Shown here: positions 7,531 through 12,716 of the stretch, piece by piece | Numbering within the stretch: position 1 is the first letter of the stretch | How the letters are laid out: every line of letters begins with the position of its first letter | NCBI GenBank assembly: GCA_905479545.1 | Contig: CAJQNE010000195.1 | Span: forward strand, 1 to 12,716 | Length of the DNA: 12,716 bases | Source of the DNA: an uncultured Gammaproteobacteria bacterium | Lineage (GTDB): Bacteria > Pseudomonadota > Gammaproteobacteria > CAJQNE01 | Direction of reading: 5' to 3' | Translations under genes and position numbers: made by a program | Notes under the pieces: model-generated | What the model was told of the DNA's origin: nothing | What the model saw: only the letters and a program-made list of their open reading frames with translations | Database searches by the model: none

Positions 7531-7579
7531 CCCGTTCGCCCTGAGCTTGTCGAAGGGTTAGCTACATTGCCGGACTTCA
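7531..7579. repeat. REP-like repeat plus nuclease-gene tail, solo copy (direct repeat, left)
   Basis: This block is a REP-like unit (CCCGTTCGCCCTGAGCTTGT, then CGAAGGG; 7531-7557) followed by about 20 bases ending GGACTTC. The same 49 bp occur at 7684-7732 with two differences (T/C at the 12th base, C/T at the 41st). At the right-hand copy the extra bases belong to the 3' end of the GIY-YIG gene, so this solo copy carries a piece of that gene's tail. The unit is an imperfect palindrome (CC-TTCG ... CGAA-GG). Such sequences are common between genes in many proteobacteria. Confidence 0.85.
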
Positions 7580-7617
7580 CTAGTCACGAATTCCCGGGGC
7601 AACAGCCCCCGCCCAAG

Positions 7618-7672
7618 CCTTCGACAGGCTCAGGCCGAACGGTTTCTGGGTATGTCGGCTCAGGGCGAACAG
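7618..7672. repeat. Inverted REP-like copies: one full, one partial
   Basis: CCTTCGACAGGCTCAGGCCG followed by AACGGT (7618-7643) is the REP-like unit in the opposite orientation to its neighbours at 7531 and 7684. A second, incomplete inverted copy with GGCTCAGGGCGAAC lies at 7655-7672. With the flanking direct copies they form a mosaic cluster of alternating orientation between folX and the GIY-YIG gene, like the clustered REP arrays (BIMEs) of enterobacteria and pseudomonads. Confidence 0.75.
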
Positions 7673-7679
7673 CTTCCCA

Positions 7680-8003
7680 CTAACCCGTTCGCCCCGAGCT
7701 TGTCGAAGGGTTAGCTACATTGCTGGACTTCGCCAACAACGAAACCGTGGCCCAATCGCTCCTGATGAGCGCTTCTTTCTTCTTGCGGCTCCAGCCTTTT
7801 ATCTGCCGTTCAGCAGCCAACGCCTCTTCTCGCGTTTCAAACGGCTGACTAAATACCAGTTCAACAGGTCTTCGGTAATACGTAAAACAATTACGAATTT
7901 CACCGGCTTCATGCACGGCAAACCGACGTACCAGATCATCGCTGTGACCCGTGTAATAACTGCCATCAACACAGTGAAGAATATAAACCAGGAATGGCTT
8001 CAT
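7680..8003 (-). CDS. Small GIY-YIG nuclease-domain protein
   Basis: Single-domain GIY-YIG endonuclease-fold protein of the YhbQ/UPF0213-like group, 107 residues; cellular role unknown. The signature is VYILHCVDGSYYTGHSDDLVRR near the N-terminus (GIY corresponds to VYI, YIG to YTG), followed by the helix Arg. The metal-binding Glu probably lies in EALAAERQIKGWSRKKKEALI, a strongly basic helix. After about residue 92 the family sequence ends; the tail VANPSTSSGRTG is translated from a REP-like repeat. The start ATG at 8003 fits the family N-terminus (MKPFLVYIL), although no clear ribosome binding site precedes it. It lies 80 bp after the GNAT-like gene in the same direction, so it may be the end of a transcript from oxyR, or a unit that arrived with its repeats. 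Confidence 0.88.
   Translation of the reverse strand: MKPFLVYILHCVDGSYYTGHSDDLVRRFAVHEAGEIRNCFTYYRRPVELVFSQPFETREEALAAERQIKGWSRKKKEALIRSDWATVSLLAKSSNVANPSTSSGRTG
7684..7732. repeat. REP-like repeat plus nuclease-gene tail (direct repeat, right)
   Basis: Second copy of the 49-bp direct repeat, 153 bp from the first. It lies inside the 3' end of the GIY-YIG coding region: read on the - strand it encodes the last residues, ending NPSTSSGRTG and the TAG at 7680-7682. The coding sequence therefore terminates within the repeat itself. Confidence 0.85.
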
Positions 8004-8083
8004 ATCAGGTGTCAGAATGTAGGAGCCATGCTGTGGCTAACCGTGGTGAACCTGACAAGCCAACGAAACCTTTCACCGCCCTT

Positions 8084-8362
8084 CTAAGCCCCTCTCAGCA
8101 AATCAGCATACTCAGCCTTATGCCGTTTGAGGAATAGTTGGGTATAAGAACACACCGGCTCAACTTTCAGTCCTTTGTCACGGGCGTAACCCAAGGCAAA
8201 ACGAGTAAGCTCAGCCGCGCGGCCACCACCGCGTAATTCCGGCGGCACAAAGGTACTCAGCACCGCCAACGTATCAGCAGTTTCGCGATACTTTATATAG
8301 CCACAATCATCGCCATCGCAGGCGATAAATTTGTTCTCGGCACTTTCCTGTCGAAACTCCAT
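8084..8362 (-). CDS. Small GNAT-like N-acetyltransferase (YjdJ/COG2388 type)
   Basis: Compact predicted acetyltransferase of 92 residues, resembling the short YjdJ/NATD1 proteins that consist of little more than the acetyl-CoA-binding core. Visible are a strand-rich N-terminal half (GYIKYRETADTLAVLSTFVPPELRGGG), where the RGGGRA segment is the pyrophosphate-binding loop, and the typical end VEPVCSYTQLFLKRH, in which the conserved C-x-Y segment lies. The substrate is unknown. The ATG at 8362 is preferred over an in-frame GTG at 8368 because a GGAG lies 5 bases before the ATG and would overlap the GTG. It lies 37 bp downstream of the DUF2789 gene. Confidence 0.85.
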   Translation of the reverse strand: MEFRQESAENKFIACDGDDCGYIKYRETADTLAVLSTFVPPELRGGGRAAELTRFALGYARDKGLKVEPVCSYTQLFLKRHKAEYADLLRGA

Positions 8363-8399
8363 AGGCACTCCGGTTTCTCAGTTTGCTGAAGTCACTCTT

Positions 8400-8633
8400 C
8401 TAGTGACGCAGCATGGCGTCTAACTTGTCGACTACCGGAGCCCAATCAGCATCTTCGGCAATTTCTTCAGCAAGAAAGGCTGATTGCGTGGGCGACCAAA
8501 AATTAGCGTCGGCCAGCGAGACACTAGGCTCTATTGGCTTATGTTTTTCAACAAAAGCAGTCATATCCGCCTCATCACTCGGCAGACCCAGTTGCTTGAA
8601 TAGTGACGACATCGTGTGAACTGACTTTTCCAT
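8400..8633 (-). CDS. DUF2789 family protein
   Basis: Small acidic protein of 77 residues of unknown function, recognised by SSLFKQLGLPSDEADMTAFVEKH, ADANFWSPTQSAFLAEEI and DADWAPVVDKLDA, which are characteristic of DUF2789. I know this family from Pseudomonas and related gammaproteobacteria. There is no signal peptide, membrane segment or cysteine. An AGGAG six bases before the ATG supports the start. A small dyad GTCACT-N5-AGTGAC (8391-8407) spans its stop codon. It lies between the DUF1801 and GNAT-like genes with short gaps (63 and 37 bp), suggesting one transcript. Confidence 0.87.
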   Translation of the reverse strand: MEKSVHTMSSLFKQLGLPSDEADMTAFVEKHKPIEPSVSLADANFWSPTQSAFLAEEIAEDADWAPVVDKLDAMLRH

Positions 8634-8696
8634 GCTTCTCTCCTTGTTGTGGACTTACTGCAATATCAGCCAGCGTGCAGTGTTTGTGACGAAATC

Positions 8697-9101
8697 TCAA
8701 GCGCCCAACAAAGGTAGGTGCTTAATTGAGTGATACCGAAACGCCAACGACACACAGTGCTGCAGTAAAGCTGTGGGCAATGGTTCCTGAAGCGATAACC
8801 AAACCGTTCGGTTTCCGCCAAAACTCAGCTCTTCACGATAAATTTCGCGGAAGGTTTCGACCAACGAGCTTTTGCAAGTGAAGTGCAGCGCCAGAGCATC
8901 CGGCGCTTTTCTTGACCACTGCATTCGCACCGTACTACCGCCGGGTACTAACCACGCTGGCTCGCCCCATTTCAGGGTTTCTTCGACGGGTTTTTCCAAT
9001 TGCGAGGCCACCGCCAGAATAAGCGCACGTAACTCTGTCGCTTTAGCCTGCGCCGCGCCGGGATAGCTGCTAATTTGCTGCTGAATCAGGTTGTTCCCCA
9101 T
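8697..9101 (-). CDS. DUF1801-domain protein
   Basis: 134-residue protein resembling the DUF1801 (YdhG-like) family of unknown biochemical function. It shows the family's pattern of an N-terminal helix ending in RALILAVASQL, then VEETLKWGEPAWL with the conserved WGEP segment, and a later strand ALHFTCKSSLVETFRE. The start at ATG 9101 is preferred over an in-frame TTG at 9107 because AGGG lies 8 bases before the ATG. It follows oxyR by 44 bp in the same direction with no evident terminator, so it may share the oxyR transcript. No catalytic motif can be named. Confidence 0.82.
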   Translation of the reverse strand: MGNNLIQQQISSYPGAAQAKATELRALILAVASQLEKPVEETLKWGEPAWLVPGGSTVRMQWSRKAPDALALHFTCKSSLVETFREIYREELSFGGNRTVWLSLQEPLPTALLQHCVSLAFRYHSIKHLPLLGA

Positions 9102-9145
9102 AGCCAATGCCCTATTCGACGCTCTGGCAGCTTATCGATAAAAGT

Positions 9146-10048
9146 TTAGCCCGCGAGCAATAGATTCGCTGCTTGTTGAATACTATCGCGAATAACCCCT
9201 ACGCATTCCTGGCGTGGAAACTGTGGTCGGGTCACCAGTGCGATTTCCCGGTGCGGCGCGGGCTCAACGAAGGGCCTATAAACAATGCCACTAGCCGTTC
9301 TCGCATCGTTAACCGCCAACTGCGGTAGTAAGGTAATGCCGAGGCCGCCCGCTACCATATGTCGCAGCGTTTCCAGGCTCGTCGCCTTAAAGCGCTTGTC
9401 CTCATCAGCGCCGGCGGTGAAGCAATAGTCCAGCGACTGCTCTCGCAGGCAGTGACCCTGCTCCAACACTAATACCTGCTCACCCGCGAGCTGCTTGAGT
9501 TGAGCATTTTTTTCACCGGCTAACTTATGTTTTTCAGGCATTGCCAATACCAGTGGCTCGTTAAACAGGTGTTCGTGAACCAGCCCTTCCATGCTGGGCA
9601 ACCACGGCAGTATCAGCACGTCGAGACGACCGGCTCGTAGTTGCTCTATCAACACATCGGTCTGGTTTTCATGCAGATAGAACTGCATTTTTGGCAATTG
9701 CTGGCTCAGCGCGGGCATGATGTGCGGCAATAAATACGGCGCCAGCGTGGGAATGAGCCCAAGGTGCAGCTCACCCGAGAGCGGGTCTGTCAGCGTTTTT
9801 GCCGTTTGCTCAAAAGCCTCTGCGGCGTTAACAACATCGCGGGCCTTGCCAATAAGCTGCTCTCCCGCCAGCGTCAGCATCACGTTGTGGCGGCTGCGCT
9901 CTATCAACGTTACGCCCAGTTGTTCTTCGAGCTTTTTCAGCTGACCACTCAGGGTCGGCTGTGAAACAAAGCAAGCGTCGGCTGCTTTACCAAAGTGCTT
10001 ATAGTCATTAACCGCCAACAGGTACTGCAAATCGCGAAGTTTTATCAT
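9146..10048 (-). CDS. oxyR: Hydrogen peroxide-sensing LysR-type regulator OxyR
   Basis: Peroxide sensor and transcription activator of antioxidant genes. The protein has 300 residues, near E. coli's 305. It has an N-terminal winged helix-turn-helix (LRDLQYLLAVNDYKHFGKAA, then SQPTLSGQLKKLEEQLG) and a C-terminal regulatory domain with the signature GHCLREQSLDYC. In it, C200 and C209 correspond to the E. coli redox pair C199/C208. ATSLETLRHMVAGGLGITLLPQLAV is also classic OxyR. The ATG at 10048 matches the family N-terminus. No Shine-Dalgarno sequence is visible; the inferred promoter places the transcript start at or next to the ATG. It is divergent from ahpC, sharing an OxyR site, which implies autorepression and peroxide activation of ahpC. 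Three to four small genes follow in the same direction. Confidence 0.96.
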   Translation of the reverse strand: MIKLRDLQYLLAVNDYKHFGKAADACFVSQPTLSGQLKKLEEQLGVTLIERSRHNVMLTLAGEQLIGKARDVVNAAEAFEQTAKTLTDPLSGELHLGLIPTLAPYLLPHIMPALSQQLPKMQFYLHENQTDVLIEQLRAGRLDVLILPWLPSMEGLVHEHLFNEPLVLAMPEKHKLAGEKNAQLKQLAGEQVLVLEQGHCLREQSLDYCFTAGADEDKRFKATSLETLRHMVAGGLGITLLPQLAVNDARTASGIVYRPFVEPAPHREIALVTRPQFPRQECVGVIRDSIQQAANLLLAG

Positions 10049-10054
10049 GTGGCC

Positions 10055-10084
10055 ATAATAGTAGTTACCTCACACGATAGTCAA
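10055..10084 (-). promoter_or_regulatory. oxyR promoter, probably giving a leaderless transcript
   Basis: On the - strand TTGACT (10084-10079), an 18-base spacer and TATTAT (10060-10055) form a good sigma-70 promoter. Only six bases separate the -10 box from the oxyR ATG at 10048, so initiation about seven bases downstream would fall on the ATG itself. The -35 box lies inside the OxyR operator, the classical autorepression layout. Confidence 0.6.
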
Positions 10085-10113
10085 AACCTATCACAAAGAT
10101 ATTTATAAACAAT
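10077..10113. promoter_or_regulatory. OxyR binding site (four-element operator)
   Basis: The site reads ATAG-N7-CTAT-N7-ATAT-N7-CAAT with exact 7-base spacing, against the established oxidised-OxyR consensus ATAG-N7-CTAT-N7-ATAG-N7-CTAT. The left half is perfect and the right half has one mismatch in each tetramer. Its right end directly abuts the ahpC -35 box (10114), suiting activation, and its left end covers the oxyR -35 box. Confidence 0.88.
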
Positions 10114-10142
10114 TTTACTACTACAACTCCGGTCGCTATTAT
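10114..10142 (+). promoter_or_regulatory. ahpC promoter
   Basis: TTTACT (10114-10119), a 17-base spacer and TATTAT (10137-10142) form a sigma-70 promoter with a weak -35, as expected for a gene that needs OxyR. Transcription would begin near 10149, giving an untranslated leader of about 80 bases that contains the palindrome at 10151-10180. Confidence 0.65.
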
Positions 10143-10150
10143 CCTCGACC

Positions 10151-10180
10151 AAGCCGCCCGGAGTGCACCCGGTGCGGCTT
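10151..10180 (+). other. Hairpin in the ahpC mRNA leader
   Basis: A 30-base imperfect palindrome: AAGCCGC (10151-10157) pairs fully with GCGGCTT (10174-10180), and the centre is GTGCAC; 12 of 15 positions are complementary. It would sit at the very 5' end of the ahpC mRNA and could protect it from decay or bind a protein. It has no following T-run, so it is not a normal terminator. Confidence 0.5.
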
Positions 10181-10231
10181 GCCTTACTACCTGTTTGGTA
10201 CCCTTAAATTTTCTTATATAGGAACGATTGA

Positions 10232-10795
10232 ATGTCAATTATCAACACCGAAGTAAAACCCTTTAAAGCGACTGCTTACCAGAATGGCAAAGACTTTGAA
10301 GTGACCGAAGCTGATCTGAAAGGCAAATGGTCTGTGGTTGTCTTCTACCCAGCTGATTTCACTTTTGTATGCCCTACCGAGCTGGGCGATCTGGCTGATC
10401 ACTACGAGCAGTTCCAGGAAATGGGCGTTGAAGTTTACTCAGTTTCTACCGATACCCACTTCACCCACAAAGCCTGGCAGAACGCTTCTCCCACCATCGC
10501 AAAAATTAAATACCCGATGATCGGCGACCCAACTGGCCGGATGACCCGCAACTTTGACGTAATGATTGAAGAAGATGGTTTGGCACTCCGCGGAACCTTC
10601 GTGATCAACCCTGAAGGCGAAATCAAGATTGCTGAAATTCATGACCTTGGAATTGGCCGTTCTGCAACCGAGCTACTGCGCAAGGTACGAGCAGCACAGC
10701 ACGTTGCGGCTAACCCGGGCGAAGTATGTCCTGCTGCATGGGAGCCTGGTGCTGACACGCTAGCGCCTTCGCTGGACCTCGTCGGCAAAATCTAA
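10232..10795 (+). CDS. ahpC: Alkyl hydroperoxide reductase subunit C (2-Cys peroxiredoxin)
   Basis: Typical 2-Cys peroxiredoxin that reduces hydrogen peroxide and organic hydroperoxides and is recycled by AhpF. The protein has 187 residues, like E. coli AhpC. The peroxidatic cysteine is C47 in DFTFVCPTELGDL; the resolving cysteine is C166 in GEVCPAAWEPG. STDTHFTHKAW and GTFVINPEGEI are conserved family segments. The C-terminal tail SLDLVGKI is of the kind associated with overoxidation-sensitive Prx1/AhpC enzymes. AGGAA seven bases before the ATG is the ribosome binding site. It lies downstream of a near-perfect OxyR operator and upstream of ahpF, with an unusually long 346-bp gap between the two. 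Confidence 0.97.
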   Translation: MSIINTEVKPFKATAYQNGKDFEVTEADLKGKWSVVVFYPADFTFVCPTELGDLADHYEQFQEMGVEVYSVSTDTHFTHKAWQNASPTIAKIKYPMIGDPTGRMTRNFDVMIEEDGLALRGTFVINPEGEIKIAEIHDLGIGRSATELLRKVRAAQHVAANPGEVCPAAWEPGADTLAPSLDLVGKI

Positions 10796-10876
10796 GCCGA
10801 CTTAACTACCGCCTATTGGCCTAAGTACACTTCGGGTGGGTAAGCCTCATTCGGGGTAAAAGGAATTCTCCGAGAA

Positions 10877-10945
10877 CCGTTCGGACTGGGCCCGTCGAAG
10901 GCCTTGGTAATATGCCAATCCTTCGACGACCTCAGGGCGAGCGGT
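10877..10945. repeat. Inverted pair of REP-like repeats in the ahpC-ahpF spacer
   Basis: The unit at 10877-10903 (CCGTTCGGACTGGGCCCGTC, then GAAGGCC) and its inverted partner at 10920-10945 (CCTTCGACGACCTCAGGGCG, then AGCGGT) face each other. The intervening TTGG-N7-CCAA lets the whole block fold into a long imperfect hairpin. Both are diverged copies of the unit found near the GIY-YIG gene at 7531-7713, showing the family is dispersed in this genome. In ahpC mRNA such a structure would be expected to shield the 3' end. Confidence 0.7.
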
Positions 10946-11000
10946 AGGGAAGAATTTATCCCCCGCTTAATGGCTGGTTAATGGCAGTAATTGCAAAACA

Positions 11001-11026
11001 CCGGAGCGGGCTTACCCCCGCTCCGG
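11001..11026 (+). other. Strong stem-loop between ahpC and ahpF
   Basis: CCGGAGCGGG (11001-11010) and CCCGCTCCGG (11017-11026) form a perfect 10-bp GC-rich stem with a 6-base loop. No T-run follows on the + strand, so it is not a standard intrinsic terminator; it may be an mRNA-stabilising or partial-termination element that lowers ahpF relative to ahpC. On the - strand it is followed by TGTTTTGC, which would be only a weak terminator. Confidence 0.55.
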
Positions 11027-11049
11027 CCCTGAACAGAGGAACTCCCTGA

Positions 11050-11148
11050 ATGACGGACAAAACCTTGTGGTCATTCAAAGAATTCTTCCTACGGCACCAC
11101 AACTTCCGGCTTTTCCAAAGCTCCCCCACTTGGAGAACAGCATGTTAG
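11050..11148 (+). CDS. Possible 32-codon ORF overlapping the ahpF start
   Basis: An ATG at 11050 follows AGAGGA by 9-10 bases and opens a frame of 32 residues beginning MTDKTLWSFKEFFLR and ending at the TAG at 11146-11148. The stop lies just inside ahpF, overlapping its start by seven bases in another frame. Such overlap would allow translational coupling or leader-peptide control of ahpF. I recognise no family. The frame also runs through a dyad (TTGTGGT 11065-11071 / ACCACAA 11096-11102) and a palindrome (AAGAATTCTT 11078-11087). It may be chance. Confidence 0.25.
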   Translation: MTDKTLWSFKEFFLRHHNFRLFQSSPTWRTAC

Positions 11149-12716
11149 ATACCAAAATTACTGAACAGCTGAAGCAATACCTCGGCTACTTAAAACGCCC
11201 GATTGAAATTGACGCTTGGCTTGACGACGGTGACGCATCGAGCGACACAGTGAAAAAGTCGGTTGAGCTTAAGCAGCTGGTCGAAAAGCTCGGCGAGCTC
11301 AGCGATAAAATTACCGTGCGTTACCCCGATGACAGCGGCAAGCATGAGCCGAGTATGCTAATCCGCAACCCGGAAAACGGCAGCGAAATTCGTTTCGCAG
11401 GCGTACCGATGGGCCATGAATTCACATCACTGGTATTGGCGCTACTGCACAGCGGCGGACACGACACTAAGCAAAGTGCCGAAGTCATTCAGCAAGTTGA
11501 AGCGCTCAGCGGCGAATACAATTTTGAAGTATTCATTTCACTCAGCTGCCAAACCTGTCCTGATGTCGTACAGGCGCTCAACACCATGGCAGCACTGAAC
11601 CCATCGGTTAAAACCAGCATTATCGATGGCGCAGTATTCAGCGACGAAGCGGAGGCTCGCGGTGTAATGGCGGTGCCAATGATTTTCCTCAACGGCGAAG
11701 AGTTTAGCCAGGGCCGCCAAACTATGGAGCAGCTGCTAAGCAAGCTCGACAGCGGCGCTTCCGAGCGACAAGCAGAAGAGCTGGCCAAAAAAGAAGCCTT
11801 CGAAATGCTCATCGTTGGCGGTGGACCCGCAGGCGCAGCAGCAGCCATTTACGCTGCTCGTAAAGGCTTACGTACCGGTGTGGTGGCAGACAAGTTCGGC
11901 GGCCAGGTGCTGGATACCGCGGGCATCGAAAACTTTGTATCCGTCAGCAAAACTGACGGCCCGAAGCTGGCAGCCCAGCTAGAACAGCACGTTAATGATT
12001 ATGACGTAGATGTAATGCATAACCAGCTAGCCGCCGGCATCAAGCGGGGCAACGGCGTAGAAGTGACGCTTGAAAACGGCGCGACGCTCAGCAGCCAAAG
12101 CGTGGTTATTGCCACCGGTGCTAGCTGGCGCAAATTGAATGTGCCCGGCGAAGATAAGTATATGGGTAAAGGCGTAGCCTACTGCCCGCACTGCGACGGC
12201 CCGTTGTTTAAAGGCAAGCGCGTGGCCGTAATTGGTGGCGGTAACTCCGGCATCGAAGCTGCAATTGATTTGGCGAATATCGTCGGTCACGTCACTGTAT
12301 TAGAGTTCGATACCAAGCTGCGGGCCGATGACGTGCTAATTCGCCGCGCCAACAGCCTGGAAAATATCGACATCATTACTAATGCGATGACTACCGAAGT
12401 AAACGGCGACGGCAACAAAGTAAACGGTTTGGTCTACACCGACCGTGAAACAGATGAGTCAAAAACCGTTGAACTGGAAGGAATTTTTGTCCAGATCGGG
12501 TTATTGCCAAATACTAAGTGGCTGACAGACAGCGACGTTGAGCTAACCCAGTACGGCGAAATCGTCACCGGCAAGCACGGCGAGACTTCAATGGCCGGTG
12601 TATTCGCCGCCGGTGATGCGACCGACGTGCCGTTTAAGCAAATTATTATCGCCATGGGCGATGGCGCCAACGCGGCATTGGGAGCGTTCGATTATATGAT
12701 TCGCTCTGAAGCGCCG
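11142..12716 (+). CDS. ahpF: Alkyl hydroperoxide reductase subunit F, cut by the right window edge
   Basis: FAD- and NAD(P)H-dependent flavoprotein disulfide reductase that recycles AhpC. The frame is open for 525 codons, against 521 residues for E. coli AhpF, and reaches the family C-terminus (QIIIAMGDGANAALGAFDYMI), so at most a few codons are missing. The N-terminal tandem thioredoxin-like domain carries the AhpC-facing dithiol C136-x-x-C139 in SCQTCPDV. The FAD loop GGGPAG is at about 226-231, the active-site CPHC is C348/C351 in YCPHCDG, the pyridine nucleotide loop GGGNSG is at about 365-370, and the second FAD segment is FAAGDATDVPFKQ. GGAG six bases before the ATG supports the start. 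It is cofunctional with ahpC upstream and probably under OxyR by read-through; no second OxyR site was seen in the spacer. Confidence 0.96.
   Translation, partial: MLDTKITEQLKQYLGYLKRPIEIDAWLDDGDASSDTVKKSVELKQLVEKLGELSDKITVRYPDDSGKHEPSMLIRNPENGSEIRFAGVPMGHEFTSLVLALLHSGGHDTKQSAEVIQQVEALSGEYNFEVFISLSCQTCPDVVQALNTMAALNPSVKTSIIDGAVFSDEAEARGVMAVPMIFLNGEEFSQGRQTMEQLLSKLDSGASERQAEELAKKEAFEMLIVGGGPAGAAAAIYAARKGLRTGVVADKFGGQVLDTAGIENFVSVSKTDGPKLAAQLEQHVNDYDVDVMHNQLAAGIKRGNGVEVTLENGATLSSQSVVIATGASWRKLNVPGEDKYMGKGVAYCPHCDGPLFKGKRVAVIGGGNSGIEAAIDLANIVGHVTVLEFDTKLRADDVLIRRANSLENIDIITNAMTTEVNGDGNKVNGLVYTDRETDESKTVELEGIFVQIGLLPNTKWLTDSDVELTQYGEIVTGKHGETSMAGVFAAGDATDVPFKQIIIAMGDGANAALGAFDYMIRSEAP

Noticed and set aside
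7435..7683. 82-codon + strand ORF after folX containing PVRPELVEG and PSTGSGRT
   Set aside because: It overlaps the end of folX in another frame and is otherwise translated REP-like repeat; these peptides are typical spurious products of this repeat family.
7531..7732. CRISPR array
   Set aside because: Repeats occur in both orientations with irregular spacing, and no cas genes are present.
9132..9141. TTATCGATAA palindrome after oxyR as an operator or terminator
   Set aside because: Only 10 bp, no loop or T-run, and likely chance; no binding site family can be named.
11489..12670. Antisense ORFs within ahpF (and similar ones within accC, priA, the kinase gene and oxyR)
   Set aside because: They are shadows of well-supported genes with intact family motifs and show no protein-like features of their own.

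Overview
The window looks like gammaproteobacterial chromosome of moderate GC. The evidence is a biotin carboxylase gene directly followed by prmA, an E. coli-type FolX, a DUF2789 protein, and an OxyR/AhpC/AhpF peroxide locus with a textbook OxyR operator. Family assignments come from recognising sequences and motifs; no database search was possible.

Left part (1-4640, + strand): a biotin carboxylase gene enters from the left edge and overlaps prmA by one base. Its first ~500 bases read like an acyl-CoA (methylcrotonyl-type) carboxylase alpha subunit and the rest like genuine AccC, so it is a gene chimera or an assembly join. A ~300-base spacer with three consensus DnaA boxes precedes priA, whose start codon is not ATG. 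Between priA and a convergent kinase gene lies a ~120-bp element with 20-bp inverted ends.

Middle (4788-7500): an ABC1/AarF/UbiB-type kinase gene (-) diverges from a folM-folX pair (+) that belongs to dihydromonapterin/tetrahydromonapterin metabolism. After folX comes a cluster of REP-like repeats. A small GIY-YIG nuclease gene (-) ends inside this cluster, its last codons being made of the repeat. A 49-bp block containing the nuclease gene's tail plus the repeat is present twice, 153 bp apart.

Right part (8084-12716): four small genes including the GIY-YIG gene (nuclease, GNAT-like, DUF2789, DUF1801) lie downstream of oxyR in the same direction and could be co-transcribed with it. oxyR and ahpC diverge from a shared regulatory region with an almost perfect 37-bp OxyR site. 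The site covers the oxyR -35 and abuts the ahpC -35. The inferred oxyR promoter would yield a leaderless mRNA. ahpC and ahpF are separated by 346 bp holding an inverted pair of the same REP-like repeats, a strong stem-loop and a possible small ORF coupled to ahpF. ahpF runs to the right edge and lacks at most a few codons.

Most genes are ordinary housekeeping or stress genes. The parts that deserve a second look are the biotin carboxylase chimera, the DnaA-box cluster at priA, and the GIY-YIG gene with its repeat family. No CRISPR array, tRNA, rRNA, transposase or phage gene was seen.
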